From NCBI GenBank assembly GCA_947373155.1, contig CANBWO010000007.1, forward strand, positions 1-64,000: a stretch of 64,000 nucleotides of DNA. The letters are read 5' to 3'. This document shows positions 10,213 through 20,463 of this stretch, in pieces; position 1 is the first letter of the stretch, and every line of letters begins with the position of its first letter. The notes below the pieces were generated by a model that saw only the letters and a program-made list of their open reading frames with translations, did no database searches and was not told the DNA's origin. Source of the stretch: Microbacteriaceae bacterium. Its GTDB lineage: Bacteria > Actinomycetota > Actinomycetes > Actinomycetales > Microbacteriaceae. A program made the translations under genes and the position numbers.

Positions 10213-11229
10213 ATGCCAAAAATCCTTAACCCTCTGGTAGCACAACGGCAGATACTGGCCGGCAAGGCACTGGTTAGGCAAGAAAATCTAAGCGTTATTT
10301 CCGTTGCGGGGGAGGATCGCCTAACCTGGCTGCACTCGCTGCTGAGCCAGAACATCAAGAATCTAACTCCGAGGCAGAGCACCCAGGCCTGTTTGCTTGA
10401 TCCGCAGGGACACGTTGAGCAACTTATAAACCTGGTAGACGACGGCGAAACCGCCTGGCTCCTGGTGGCAATCGATTCTGCACCTGCCCTAATGGGCTGG
10501 CTGACCAAGATGGTTTTCCGAATGAAGGTCACTGTTCAAGACCGAACGGCCGAGTTGCAGATTGTTGCATCTTGGGGGAAACCGGTTGAACTCGACGTTC
10601 CGGTGGTGAGCTGGACCGATGGCTGGTTAGAAACCGCAATCGGCGGTTACCGCTACGGGCAAAAACCCACTGAGCCTTGGAATCTGGTTTTGAATCTGAT
10701 TCCGGCGGAGTCGCTTTCGCAGCTCGAGGCCAGCAGCGAATGGGGTAGCCCAGAGGCTCTAGAAGCCCTGCGCATTGCTGCACACAGGCCAACCGCTGCC
10801 GAAGTAGATGCCAAAACTTTGCCTCACGAACTTGATCTTCTGGCCAGCGCCGTGCACCTGAATAAGGGTTGCTACCGGGGTCAGGAAACCGTGGCTAAAG
10901 TACACAACCTTGGGCACCCACCGCGTCGTTTGGTTTTGCTGCACCTCGATGGCTCGGGACACACGCTTCCGTATGTGGGCGACACCGTGGCTCTGGCAGC
11001 CGATTTTGAGTCGGTCAAGGGTCGAATTACCTCGGTTGGTCAGCACTACGAAATGGGGCCGATCGCTCTTGCGGTGGTTTCCCGCAACACACCTCTAGAC
11101 GCCACCTTGGTTGCGCTGGGGGAGCACGAGGCAATCTCCGGTACCCAAGAGGTCATTGTTCCCATGGATGCTGGCAAAACCGTTGACGTACCTAAACTGC
11201 CCAGATTGTTGATGGGCGGCAAGAAGTGA
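10213..11229 (+). CDS. ygfZ: Folate-binding protein YgfZ/GcvT-like
   Basis: LDLLASAVHLNKGCYRGQETVAKVHNLGHPPRRLVLL contains the K-G-C-Y-x-G-Q-E signature. Confidence 0.9.
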   Translation: MPKILNPLVAQRQILAGKALVRQENLSVISVAGEDRLTWLHSLLSQNIKNLTPRQSTQACLLDPQGHVEQLINLVDDGETAWLLVAIDSAPALMGWLTKMVFRMKVTVQDRTAELQIVASWGKPVELDVPVVSWTDGWLETAIGGYRYGQKPTEPWNLVLNLIPAESLSQLEASSEWGSPEALEALRIAAHRPTAAEVDAKTLPHELDLLASAVHLNKGCYRGQETVAKVHNLGHPPRRLVLLHLDGSGHTLPYVGDTVALAADFESVKGRITSVGQHYEMGPIALAVVSRNTPLDATLVALGEHEAISGTQEVIVPMDAGKTVDVPKLPRLLMGGKK

Positions 11230-12338
11230 GTTTCTTAGATACCCAATCGTTCAAGAAAGCTAAGGCAAAGGGCCGGCTGCACTGGAACTTTAGGGAATCT
11301 ATCCGACGAGTTTTGGAATCGCTTGCTCCATCGCTGCAAATCACCATAGCCGCCACAATCGCCTATCTGGTAGCCCACTTTTGGCTTGGCCACCAGGTTC
11401 CTTTCTTGGCGGTAACCGTAGCCATTACCTCGTTGGGTCTAACCCGCGATGCTCGACCTAGGCGCATTGCTCAAACCGCCGCGGGCATGGTTACCGGTAT
11501 TGCTCTGAGCGAGACCATGTTGCTGGTATTTGGCAAGGGTTATTGGCAAATGCCGGCGCTCATTCTGCTGGTGCTCTTGCTTGCCAGATTCGTTACCAAC
11601 AGCTCCACTTTTGCCTTGGCAGCCGCCACGCAATCGGCGCTGGTTTACCTCACGGTGGCACCGGTCGGCGGCCCCTTCATGCGCTCTTTCGACGGCCTGA
11701 TAGGCGCAGGCGTTTCTCTGCTGGCAACCGCGCTGATTCCGCGAGACCCTCGCGGGCTTGCCAGAACCGATGCCCAAAAGCTGTTTGAAGTATTTCTTGA
11801 GTCCCTCGAGGCCATCAAAGTTGCCTTGAAAAACAGCGATGTGCAAACCGCGGACGCCACCTTGAACACTGTTAGACGCACTCAGCCGTTGATTGATAAC
11901 TGGCGCATGAGCCTAGACTCTGCAATCGCGATCAGCCGGATTTCACCTTTTTTGCGCAAGTACCAGGATGAGCTCCGCGGCCAACTGCGTCTGATGCGCG
12001 GCATGGATCTAGCCACCAGAAACCTGCGCGTTGTGGTTCGCCGAATCGACTTTCTAATACGCGATGGCCAGCGCCGACCCTATTTGGTGGAACTTATCGA
12101 ACAAATCGAGCAGGGTGTTTTGCTGCTGCGGCAGGGCATCGATGACCCCGAGCGGGAACATGAGGCTCTTGAGCTGTTCCTGGAGATCATTCACCAGTTG
12201 GACCCAAAGAAATTCGGCATAGCTGATCAGCTTCGCGAGGCGAGTGTTCTGCTGTTGCTTCGGCCACTTTTGATCGATTTGCTGTGCGCCGCCGGCATGC
12301 CCGCAGAAGAAGCCAAGGCAGAATTGCCAGTTATTTAG
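11226..12338 (+). CDS. FUSC family (aromatic acid exporter-like) membrane protein
   Basis: N-terminal TM bundle, PFLAVTVAITSLGLTRDARPRRIAQTAAGMVTGI; long helical C terminus; GTG start. Confidence 0.75.
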   Translation: MSFLDTQSFKKAKAKGRLHWNFRESIRRVLESLAPSLQITIAATIAYLVAHFWLGHQVPFLAVTVAITSLGLTRDARPRRIAQTAAGMVTGIALSETMLLVFGKGYWQMPALILLVLLLARFVTNSSTFALAAATQSALVYLTVAPVGGPFMRSFDGLIGAGVSLLATALIPRDPRGLARTDAQKLFEVFLESLEAIKVALKNSDVQTADATLNTVRRTQPLIDNWRMSLDSAIAISRISPFLRKYQDELRGQLRLMRGMDLATRNLRVVVRRIDFLIRDGQRRPYLVELIEQIEQGVLLLRQGIDDPEREHEALELFLEIIHQLDPKKFGIADQLREASVLLLLRPLLIDLLCAAGMPAEEAKAELPVI

Positions 12339-13146
12339 CCGCCACTGCATCCCAGGCCACCGTTATTTCCCCTAGGCGCCAGCGTTTGGCGTCTTGTTTT
12401 ATTGGCCAACCCGCCTGGGTCATGCTTTTGCAAACCGCCAACCAGCGCTGGCTCGCGCCAAATACGCCAAGCGGCGCGTGGGTGTTCCAGTGCAAATCAA
12501 GATCTTGCAAGAACTTGTGAATCGGCTGCCCGGCAATGTTGTGGTGGATCAGTGCCTTGGGAAGTCGCTCGGCTACTTTGCTTGGGTTCACCAAACCAGA
12601 AAGCCTTAGCGAAACCGTGAACCAAATTGGCTGCTGGGAATCAAGAGTTACCCAACTGGCTAGGCGACCGATTTCATCGCAGGTGCCCTCGATCAATAAT
12701 CCGTTTGGGCTGAGTCTGGATTGCATCAGCGCCCAGGCGGCCGCTACCTCGGATTCGTCGTATTGGCGAAGCACATTGAAAGCACGAATCAGATCTGCTT
12801 TTGCCGAGTTACCAAACTCGCTCGGAAGCGGGGTTTCGAAACCACCCAGGGTGAAATGCAAGTGCTCATGCGCAACCGCAAGTCCACGGTCAACCCGCTC
12901 GCGATCGATTTCCACCCCAACAACTCGGGTCTTTGGGTTCACAGTTTGGCAACGGGCCAGCAGCTCCACCGCGGTGATCGGGCTTCCACCAAAGCCCAGG
13001 TCCACCACAATGGGGGCATCGATGTTTTTCAACACCGGCAGGGCGCAAAGGTAGCGATCAACCCTGCGCAACCGATTTGGATTGGTTGTGCCTCTGGTAA
13101 TTGTTCCCACTGGTTTCTTGACTGCCACGGCTTCAAATTTAGCCAA
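12331..13146 (-). CDS. Class I SAM-dependent methyltransferase
   Basis: [32 protein letters not shown]-binding motif I-like. Confidence 0.75.
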   Translation of the reverse strand: MAKFEAVAVKKPVGTITRGTTNPNRLRRVDRYLCALPVLKNIDAPIVVDLGFGGSPITAVELLARCQTVNPKTRVVGVEIDRERVDRGLAVAHEHLHFTLGGFETPLPSEFGNSAKADLIRAFNVLRQYDESEVAAAWALMQSRLSPNGLLIEGTCDEIGRLASWVTLDSQQPIWFTVSLRLSGLVNPSKVAERLPKALIHHNIAGQPIHKFLQDLDLHWNTHAPLGVFGASQRWLAVCKSMTQAGWPIKQDAKRWRLGEITVAWDAVAAK

Positions 13147-13160
13147 CTAAACTTGGAGGC

Positions 13161-13916
13161 ATGTCACACAAATACACTCTTGTTCTTTTGCGCCACGGCA
13201 ACTCCGTTTGGAACCAGGAAAATCTCTTCACCGGTTGGGTGGATGTGGACCTAAGCGACCAGGGTCGTGCCGAGGCAAAGCGTGCGGGCGAGCTTTTGGC
13301 CGAATCTGGTATCAAGCCAGACCTGCTTTACACCTCGCGTCTAAAGCGCGCCATCAACACCGCTCACATTGCGCTAAATGCTGCTGAGCGTTCCTGGATC
13401 GATGTAAAGCGCGACTGGCGCCTAAACGAGCGCCACTACGGTGCGCTGCAGGGTAAGGACAAGGCTCAGACCTTGGCCGAGTACGGTGCAGAGCAGTTCC
13501 AGATTTGGCGTCGTTCGTTCGACGTACCACCTCCTCCAATCGATGACGCCGACGAGTATTCGCAGGCTCACGACGAGCGTTACGCCGAGCTTGGCTCGAA
13601 CGTTCCAAAGACCGAGTGCCTCAAGGATGTCTTGGTCCGAATGATGCCGCTTTGGAACGACGAGATCAAGGCAGACCTAATCGGTGGCAAGACCGTTTTG
13701 GTTACCGCGCACGGCAACTCGCTGCGAGCTTTGGTAAAGCACCTAGATGGCATCAGCGATGAGGATATCGCCGAACTGAACATTCCTACTGGAATCCCGC
13801 TGGTTTACAAGCTAGACGAAAATTTCAAGCCGGTTGTTGCCGGTGGCGAGTACCTAGACCCAGAGGCCGCAGCAGCTGGCGCCGCCGCTGTTGCCGCACA
13901 GGGCGCCAAGAAGTAG
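13161..13916 (+). CDS. gpmA: 2,3-bisphosphoglycerate-dependent phosphoglycerate mutase
   Basis: [64 protein letters not shown]. Confidence 0.95.
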   Translation: MSHKYTLVLLRHGNSVWNQENLFTGWVDVDLSDQGRAEAKRAGELLAESGIKPDLLYTSRLKRAINTAHIALNAAERSWIDVKRDWRLNERHYGALQGKDKAQTLAEYGAEQFQIWRRSFDVPPPPIDDADEYSQAHDERYAELGSNVPKTECLKDVLVRMMPLWNDEIKADLIGGKTVLVTAHGNSLRALVKHLDGISDEDIAELNIPTGIPLVYKLDENFKPVVAGGEYLDPEAAAAGAAAVAAQGAKK

Positions 13917-13926
13917 CTTTTCAACA

Positions 13927-13970
13927 AATAAAAAACCTCCCGAGCGCCTGCTCGGGAGGTTTTTTATTAC
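13927..13970. terminator. Bidirectional intrinsic terminator
   Basis: aaaaaacctcccgagcgcctgctcgggaggtttttta between convergent gpmA and phoU. Confidence 0.85.
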
Positions 13971-13976
13971 AAGCCT

Positions 13977-14627
13977 TTAGTCGTTCTCGTGCCACTCACC
14001 GGTGGTTAGGTAAGAGACCTTGGTGCTGATGTCGACCACGTGGTCGGCGAAGCGCTCGTGGTATCGGCTGGCCAGGGTCACGTCCACGGTGTACATGGCG
14101 TTTTCCTTCCAGTCGTCGCCCAAAACCGTGTCGAATACGCCGCGGTGCAGTTCGTCGACTCTGGCGTCCTCTGCCTGAATCTGGCGGGCTAGATCTACGT
14201 CGGTGTTGCCCAGAAGTTCAGTTACCTTGCGAGCCAACTCCACGTCTAGCGCGCCCATCTCTTGGAAAGTGGCGCGAAGCGAAGCCGGAACTGCCGAACC
14301 AGGGAAACGGTAGCGAGCGATAGCAGCGATGTGCCCGGCGAGGGCTCCCATGCGCTCAAGCGAGGCACTGATGCGAAGAGCGGACACCAAAACGCGAAGG
14401 TCGCGAGCCACCGGTGACTGCTTGGCAAGCACGCGAATGACAAGTTCGTCTAGGGCAAGCGCGCGGTTCTCGTTGGCTTCGGCTAGGGCGATTGCTTCGT
14501 CTGCAAGGGCCACATCGTTGTTCAGGAACGCCTTAGAAGACTTTTCCATGATGTTGGTGACAGATTCTGCGATCTCCACCAAACGAGTCTGTACATCGGT
14601 CAGTTGATTCTGAAAAACCTCGCGCAT
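13977..14627 (-). CDS. phoU: Phosphate signalling complex protein PhoU
   Basis: MREVFQNQLTDVQTRLVEIAESVTNIMEKSSKAF; VARDLRVLVSALRISASLERMGALAGHIA. Confidence 0.92.
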   Translation of the reverse strand: MREVFQNQLTDVQTRLVEIAESVTNIMEKSSKAFLNNDVALADEAIALAEANENRALALDELVIRVLAKQSPVARDLRVLVSALRISASLERMGALAGHIAAIARYRFPGSAVPASLRATFQEMGALDVELARKVTELLGNTDVDLARQIQAEDARVDELHRGVFDTVLGDDWKENAMYTVDVTLASRYHERFADHVVDISTKVSYLTTGEWHEND

Positions 14628-14850
14628 GAACTGCTCTCCTTCTATGTATCTGAACTAAGTTCCCAGCCCACAGTTAACGAAGTAAAAACATTGTCTAAAC
14701 TCCGCGGTAATTGCTGGCACCACTAGGAATGACAGCATACCCCCATTGGCAATATGTCTTAGGCTAAACGCTAAGTACACGTTTTGTTAACCAATTGAAC
14801 AACTGCTTTGTTGTTGGTTGGTCTACCACTAAAAGCAGGAAGGGTCTGGC

Positions 14851-15903
14851 GTGTTTCAGATGACTGCCGAAGGCGCTATTTCTCAAGAAATCAGTGACCT
14901 TCTCGACGTCCTCGGAGCAGCTAGCCTCATCATTGACAATCAAGGCACCGTGGTTCGAGGTAGTGCAAATGCCGTGCAACTCGGCTTGGTTTCCTCCAAC
15001 CTTTTGGTACACCGTTCGCTCTCCGAGATGGTCGGCAGTGCACGTGCGAGTCGGTCTCCTATGGAATCCGAGTTCGAACTAGTCACCGGCATGCGTGGCG
15101 AACGCAGTTACGTTTACGCCAGAGCCGGGCGCATCGATTCCAAGCACATTTTGCTCTTGGTAGAAGACCGCACCGAAGCCCGCCGAGTGGATGAAACGCG
15201 CCGCGATTTTATTGCCAACATCTCTCACGAACTCAAGACCCCCATCGGTGCAATCGGTTTGTTGTCAGAAGCCCTGGTGGAAAACACCGACGACCAAGAT
15301 ATGGTCAAGCGCTTTGCAGCCAACTTGCAACGCGAGAGCACTCGCCTAGCGAATTTGGTTCAGGACATCATCCAGCTGTCGCGTGTGCAATCGGCCGAAA
15401 CCAGCATGAACTTTGGGCCTGTGGATTTAGCCGGTGTGATCCACGATGCCGTTGAGCGCAACCAGGTAATGGCAGACAAAAAGGGCATTAAGTTCAAGGT
15501 TGCTACCCCGCAGGGCCATGTGGTGAACGGCGATGCCGAAGCGCTTGGCATGGCAATCAAAAACCTCATCGAGAACGCAGTTATTTACAGCGATGAAGAC
15601 AGCCAGGTGGGTATCGGTCTTCGTTCAGTCAAGGGCATCGCGGAAATCACTGTCATCGACAGCGGTATAGGTATAAGCGTGGAAGATCAAGAGCGCATCT
15701 TTGAGCGTTTTTATCGGGTAGACCAGTCCCGTTCTCGCCAAACCGGCGGTACCGGCCTCGGCCTCGCGATCGTGAAACACGTAGCTCTGAATCACCGCGG
15801 CGAAGTGCGTTTGTTCAGCCAGCCCGGAACCGGTTCCACCTTCACTCTTCGTATTCCAGAAGCGCCATCTCAACTAACCGAAAACGGTAAGGATAAAGAA
15901 TGA
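14851..15903 (+). CDS. senX3: Sensor histidine kinase SenX3-like
   Basis: RRDFIANISHELKTPIGAIGLLSEAL H-box; N, G1, G2 boxes; adjacent to RegX3-like regulator and PhoU/Gpm. Confidence 0.88.
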   Translation: MFQMTAEGAISQEISDLLDVLGAASLIIDNQGTVVRGSANAVQLGLVSSNLLVHRSLSEMVGSARASRSPMESEFELVTGMRGERSYVYARAGRIDSKHILLLVEDRTEARRVDETRRDFIANISHELKTPIGAIGLLSEALVENTDDQDMVKRFAANLQRESTRLANLVQDIIQLSRVQSAETSMNFGPVDLAGVIHDAVERNQVMADKKGIKFKVATPQGHVVNGDAEALGMAIKNLIENAVIYSDEDSQVGIGLRSVKGIAEITVIDSGIGISVEDQERIFERFYRVDQSRSRQTGGTGLGLAIVKHVALNHRGEVRLFSQPGTGSTFTLRIPEAPSQLTENGKDKE

Positions 15904-16580
15904 CCAAAGTTCTAGTAGTCGAAGACGAGCAGTCTCTTAGGGAACCTCTGGTTTACCTCCTTCAAAAGGAGGGATACACCGCAATCGAAGCCGAGGATGG
16001 AATCAAGGCTGTTGCGTTGTTCGAGAGCGAAAATCCAGACCTGATATTGCTAGACCTAATGTTGCCTGGCAAGAGCGGTAGCGAAGTGTGCCGCATCATC
16101 CGCGCCACCAGCAATGTGCCAATCATCATGCTTACCGCCAAAGACTCGGAGATCGACAAGGTAGTCGGTTTGGAAATCGGCGCCGACGACTACGTGACCA
16201 AGCCTTACTCAACCCGCGAACTGTTGGCCCGCATGAAGGCAGTGCTTCGACGCAGGGTGGAACCTGCCGTGGTTGCGACCAACATCATCGAAGCCGGTCC
16301 GGTAACCATGGATGTAGAGCGTCACCAGGTGTTCGTTCACGGCGAGAAGGTTTCCATGCCGCTCAAGGAGTTTGAGCTACTGGAACTGCTGCTGGAAAAC
16401 GTGAACCGCGTGCTAACCCGTGGGCAGATTATCGACCGCGTGTGGGGCAGCAACTACTACGGCGACACCAAGACCCTCGATGTGCACATCAAGCGCATCC
16501 GCAGCAAGATCGAAGACGACCCGGCTCGTCCGATTCACCTGCTAACCGTTCGTGGACTCGGTTACAAGTTCGAGGTCTAG
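15900..16580 (+). CDS. regX3: OmpR/PhoB-family response regulator RegX3-like
   Basis: MTKVLVVEDEQSLREPLVYLL; LILLDLMLPGKSGSEVCR; winged-helix domain; 4-nt overlap with senX3. Confidence 0.9.
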   Translation: MTKVLVVEDEQSLREPLVYLLQKEGYTAIEAEDGIKAVALFESENPDLILLDLMLPGKSGSEVCRIIRATSNVPIIMLTAKDSEIDKVVGLEIGADDYVTKPYSTRELLARMKAVLRRRVEPAVVATNIIEAGPVTMDVERHQVFVHGEKVSMPLKEFELLELLLENVNRVLTRGQIIDRVWGSNYYGDTKTLDVHIKRIRSKIEDDPARPIHLLTVRGLGYKFEV

Positions 16581-16613
16581 CCAGCAGTTTTGGTTTCTAC
16601 TTACCATATCGAC

Positions 16614-16655
16614 GCAAAAAATCCTGCCCGGTTACCTGGGCGGGATTTTTGTTGA
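16614..16655. terminator. Intrinsic terminator between convergent regX3 and lipoprotein gene
   Basis: aaaaaatcctgcccggttacctgggcgggatttttg. Confidence 0.75.
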
Positions 16656-16661
16656 AAAGTA

Positions 16662-17216
16662 TTAGTTGCTTGGGCTAGCCGAAGGGCTGGGCACAGGCGT
16701 CACGTTTGGCGCAATGGGAGCAGCGCTGGCGAAACCAGCTACCAAGTCCTTGTAGTAGTCGATGGTTCCATCTAGCACAGGAACCTCGATTGCCTGCCAC
16801 TGGCCACCAACGGCAACCTCAAGCTTTAGCAGGCCACCCACCTTGCCGGTCAAAGCTAGCTCGCTGGTGTGAATTACGCCATCGGTGCCTGCGTAGCCAA
16901 AGCCAGCAACGCTGTTTGCGGCAACATCGATGGTCTGGGTTTTGCTGTTATCGCCATCAACCTGAAAACTGACCTGTTGAGCCTTGGTGCCGCCGTTGAC
17001 AATCGAACCGTAGAGGCCGTAGACGGTGCCATCGGTGAGAACTATGAAGTTTCGTAGGTCAACCTGCTGGTTGCGGTTTGGGTGGAAATCGATTCCCGAG
17101 CCGTCGCTCGGTGCGTAGCTCTGCAAGCTTTCTGGGGCTGGGTTGAAGCTGCAACCAGCTACCGACAAAAGTACCGCTGCGGTGACTGCAACTGCGGCAA
17201 GCTTACGAACTAGCAA
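16662..17216 (-). CDS. Putative lipoprotein of unknown function
   Basis: TTG start at 17216 preceded by AGGAGG; LLVRKLAAVAVTAAVLLSVAGC lipobox. Confidence 0.75.
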   Translation of the reverse strand: MLVRKLAAVAVTAAVLLSVAGCSFNPAPESLQSYAPSDGSGIDFHPNRNQQVDLRNFIVLTDGTVYGLYGSIVNGGTKAQQVSFQVDGDNSKTQTIDVAANSVAGFGYAGTDGVIHTSELALTGKVGGLLKLEVAVGGQWQAIEVPVLDGTIDYYKDLVAGFASAAPIAPNVTPVPSPSASPSN

Positions 17217-17312
17217 TTTTCCTCCTGAAAACAGCGCAAAGCGCCCTCCTATTTTACCCCTATAAATCAAGCCATTCTGTGGTAAAATGAACTTTTCGAG
17301 AGGGAATCCTTA

Positions 17313-17795
17313 ATGCGTTTTGAAGTTGGAGAGACCGTTGTTTATCCACACCACGGTGCAGCCCAGATTATTGAAAAGGCTGATCGCACTGTGCGCGGAG
17401 AAACTCGCGCCTACTTGCAACTAAAGGTTGCCCAGACAGAACTAACCATTTGGGTTCCTCAGGAAAACGTCGAGATGGTGGGCGTTCGCGACGTAATCGA
17501 TAACGACGGCGTTGAGCAGGTTTTCGGCGTTCTGAAGGCCGATTTCATCGAAGAGCCAACCAACTGGAGCCGCCGTTACAAGGCCAACCTAGAAAAGCTT
17601 GCATCGGGCGATGTAGTCAAGGTTTCCGAGGTAGTTCGAGACCTATGGCGTCGCGACCAGGACCGCGGACTTTCCGCAGGTGAGAAGCGCATGTTGGCAA
17701 AGGCGCGTCAGATTCTTGAATCCGAGCTAGCCCTTGCCCGCAAGCTAGACGAGCTTGGTGCCACAGCTTTGCTAGACCAGGTTCTAGCTTCTTAG
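17313..17795 (+). CDS. carD: CarD-family transcriptional regulator
   Basis: [62 protein letters not shown]. Confidence 0.95.
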   Translation: MRFEVGETVVYPHHGAAQIIEKADRTVRGETRAYLQLKVAQTELTIWVPQENVEMVGVRDVIDNDGVEQVFGVLKADFIEEPTNWSRRYKANLEKLASGDVVKVSEVVRDLWRRDQDRGLSAGEKRMLAKARQILESELALARKLDELGATALLDQVLAS

Positions 17796-17823
17796 TAAAA
17801 CTTCTTAGGCATTTGGGGTAACC

Positions 17824-18990
17824 ATGCGCGATGTTTTAGTGGTGTTGGTTGCCGCTGGTTCTGGCACCAGGCTTGGCGCGGGCATTCCAAAGGCCTTAGC
17901 CCGGTTGTCCGGCAAACCTCTTTTTGAGCACGCTCTTCAAAGCATTGTGGCCATGCCCAACCTTTTTCAGGTTGTTATTGCCATTCCTGCCGACCACCAC
18001 GCGGACTTTGCCCCGATAGCGCAGCGTTACGCCAGCCCGGAGGTGAACATTCTTCTGGTTGCCGGCGGCGAAACCCGTCAGCAGTCCATAGCCAACGCGC
18101 TTTCAGTAGCCGATGACGGTCACAGCATTACTCTCGTCCACGATGCCGCTCGCGCTCTGGCGACAACGGCTTTGTTTAGTCGGGTAGCCAACGCAGTTCG
18201 CGAAAGTGGTTCTGGTGTGCTGCCGGTGCTTCCCGTAGTAGACACCATCAAACGCGCCCAAGCAGAGCAGATCGTAGAGACGGTAGACCGCAGCCACCTG
18301 CGAATCGCACAGACCCCGCAGGGTTTTCCATCGCAGCAATTATTGGCGGCCTACGCCCTTGCCCAGCAAGAGGCCAAGACCGAATACACCGATGACTCCT
18401 CTTTGTTTGATGCCGCGGGTCACCGAATGATCAGTGTTGTGGGGGAGCCCAAGGCTTTCAAGATCACCACTCCGGCAGACCTAGCCGCCGCCGAACAACA
18501 CTTTCAAAGCACCCTTCGAACCGGAATCGGAACCGATGTGCACCGGTTTTCCGCCGATGGGAAAAAACCGCTTATTTTGGCTGGAATCGAATGGCCTAAT
18601 GAGGTCGCTTTAGAGGGCCACAGCGATGGCGATGCCGTGGCTCATGCCGTGGTGGATGCACTTTTGGCCGCGGCCGGTCTGGGGGACATCGGTGGCAACT
18701 TTGGCGTTGACCGCCCGGAATACGCTGGCGCGAGAGGAGAGGTCTTTATCCGCGGAACACTCGAGCTTTTGGCGGCCAACGGTTGGACCGTTCAAAACGT
18801 TTCGGTTCAACTGATAGGTAACCGACCAAAGGTTTCTCCCATGCGCGAAGCAGCTCAGGCAAAAATGACTCAGTTGGTTGGAGCGCCCGTAACCATAGGC
18901 GCCACCACCACCGATGGCCTAGGGTTCTTGGGAAACAGCGAGGGCGTGGCGGCCGTTGCCACAGCGCTTATCGCGGGCAGTGCAAAGTAG
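17824..18990 (+). CDS. ispDF: Bifunctional IspD/IspF (MEP pathway)
   Basis: N-term IspD VLVAAGSGTRLGAGIPKAL; C-term IspF GIGTDVHRF...ALEGHSDGDAVAHAVVDALLAAAGLGDIG. Confidence 0.93.
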   Translation: MRDVLVVLVAAGSGTRLGAGIPKALARLSGKPLFEHALQSIVAMPNLFQVVIAIPADHHADFAPIAQRYASPEVNILLVAGGETRQQSIANALSVADDGHSITLVHDAARALATTALFSRVANAVRESGSGVLPVLPVVDTIKRAQAEQIVETVDRSHLRIAQTPQGFPSQQLLAAYALAQQEAKTEYTDDSSLFDAAGHRMISVVGEPKAFKITTPADLAAAEQHFQSTLRTGIGTDVHRFSADGKKPLILAGIEWPNEVALEGHSDGDAVAHAVVDALLAAAGLGDIGGNFGVDRPEYAGARGEVFIRGTLELLAANGWTVQNVSVQLIGNRPKVSPMREAAQAKMTQLVGAPVTIGATTTDGLGFLGNSEGVAAVATALIAGSAK

Positions 18991-18999
18991 GCTAACCCT

Positions 19000-20463
19000 G
19001 TGAGCTTGCACCTTTACGATTCCCACTCTCAGTCCACCAGAGCCTTTGAGCCACTGGTTCCCGGGCAGGTCGGCATATACCTTTGCGGTCCTACCGTGCA
19101 AAGCGAACCGCACGTGGGGCACCTGCGTTCTGCCCTGGTTTACGACCAGCTGCGTCGCTGGCTTAGCGCCAATGGTTTGCAAGTAACCCTAGTTCGCAAT
19201 GTGACTGACATCGATGACAAGGTGCTGGCCAACGCGGTTGTTCGCGGCCAGCAGTGGTGGGCCTTGGCTTACCAGATGGAACTTGAGTTCAACGCGACGT
19301 ATCGTGCGCTAAATATTGCTCCACCCACCTATGAACCGCGAGCCACCGCGAGCATCCCGGAAATGCTTGCGCTGATTGAGCGCCTGATTGCGGCCGGCTA
19401 TGCCTATCAAGCCACCGATGGCAGTGCAGATGTTTACTTTGCCGCTAGCAAGTGGCCCGCTTACGGTGAGCTAACCAACCAGAAGATCGAAGACATGGCA
19501 GAGGCGGCCGATGCCGACCCCGCCAGCATCATTGGCAAGGGCAAGCAGGACCCAAGGGACTTTGCACTTTGGAAGGCAGCCAAGCCTGGGGAGCCCGAGA
19601 GCGCTATTTGGCAGACTCGCTTTGGTGCCGGTCGTCCGGGATGGCACATCGAATGCTCGGCCATGAGCACCAAGTACCTGGGCAGCTCCTTTGATATTCA
19701 CGGTGGTGGGTTAGACCTTAGATTCCCTCACCACGAGAACGAACTTGCTCAAAGCCGCGCCGCCGGAGATGCCTTTGCCAATTTCTGGCTGCACAACGGC
19801 TTGGTCAACGTAAATGGTCAGAAGATGAGTAAATCTCAGGGGAATAGCATCTTTGCCAGTCACCTGCTAGATTCCGGGTCGAGGCTGGCGGTGCGCTACT
19901 GGCTGGGTTCGGCTCATTACCGTTCGGTGTTGGATTACAACGATGGAGTGATTGCCGAGGCACAGGCCGCGCTGGAGCGTATTGGTGGATTCTTAGACCG
20001 CGGCTACCGCGCGCTGGCTGGTTCTGCGGATTCCCCGCAACACGTGATTGGGCAAGATTTGGCCTCAAGTTATGCCAACCTGCCAGCCGAATTTGTGGTC
20101 GCCATGGATGACGATCTGAACATTCCGATGGCGCTCGCCGCGGTTTACGAGGCTGTTCGAGCCGGCAACTCCGCCCTAGATTCCAATGAATTTGCGGCCG
20201 TAGGGGTGCATATTTTGGCGGTTCGGAGTATGCTGGCTGTTTTGGGCATTGACCCACTAGCGCCGGAATGGGCTGAGCAGGGCGCAAACCCAGCCGAACA
20301 CCAGGCGCTTGACTCACTGATTCAAGCTCTCATTGCAGATCGCAACGAAGCTCGCGCCAACAAGGATTTTGCACGTGCAGATGCAATCCGAAATCAACTT
20401 ACGCAGGCCGGCATTGCTCTGAGCGATTCCGCGGCCTCGACTCATTGGAGTGTAAATGGCTAA
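19000..20463 (+). CDS. cysS: Cysteinyl-tRNA synthetase
   Basis: GIYLCGPTVQSEPHVGHLRSALVYDQL; HIECSAMSTKYLG; KMSKSQGN (KMSKS). Confidence 0.95.
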   Translation: MSLHLYDSHSQSTRAFEPLVPGQVGIYLCGPTVQSEPHVGHLRSALVYDQLRRWLSANGLQVTLVRNVTDIDDKVLANAVVRGQQWWALAYQMELEFNATYRALNIAPPTYEPRATASIPEMLALIERLIAAGYAYQATDGSADVYFAASKWPAYGELTNQKIEDMAEAADADPASIIGKGKQDPRDFALWKAAKPGEPESAIWQTRFGAGRPGWHIECSAMSTKYLGSSFDIHGGGLDLRFPHHENELAQSRAAGDAFANFWLHNGLVNVNGQKMSKSQGNSIFASHLLDSGSRLAVRYWLGSAHYRSVLDYNDGVIAEAQAALERIGGFLDRGYRALAGSADSPQHVIGQDLASSYANLPAEFVVAMDDDLNIPMALAAVYEAVRAGNSALDSNEFAAVGVHILAVRSMLAVLGIDPLAPEWAEQGANPAEHQALDSLIQALIADRNEARANKDFARADAIRNQLTQAGIALSDSAASTHWSVNG

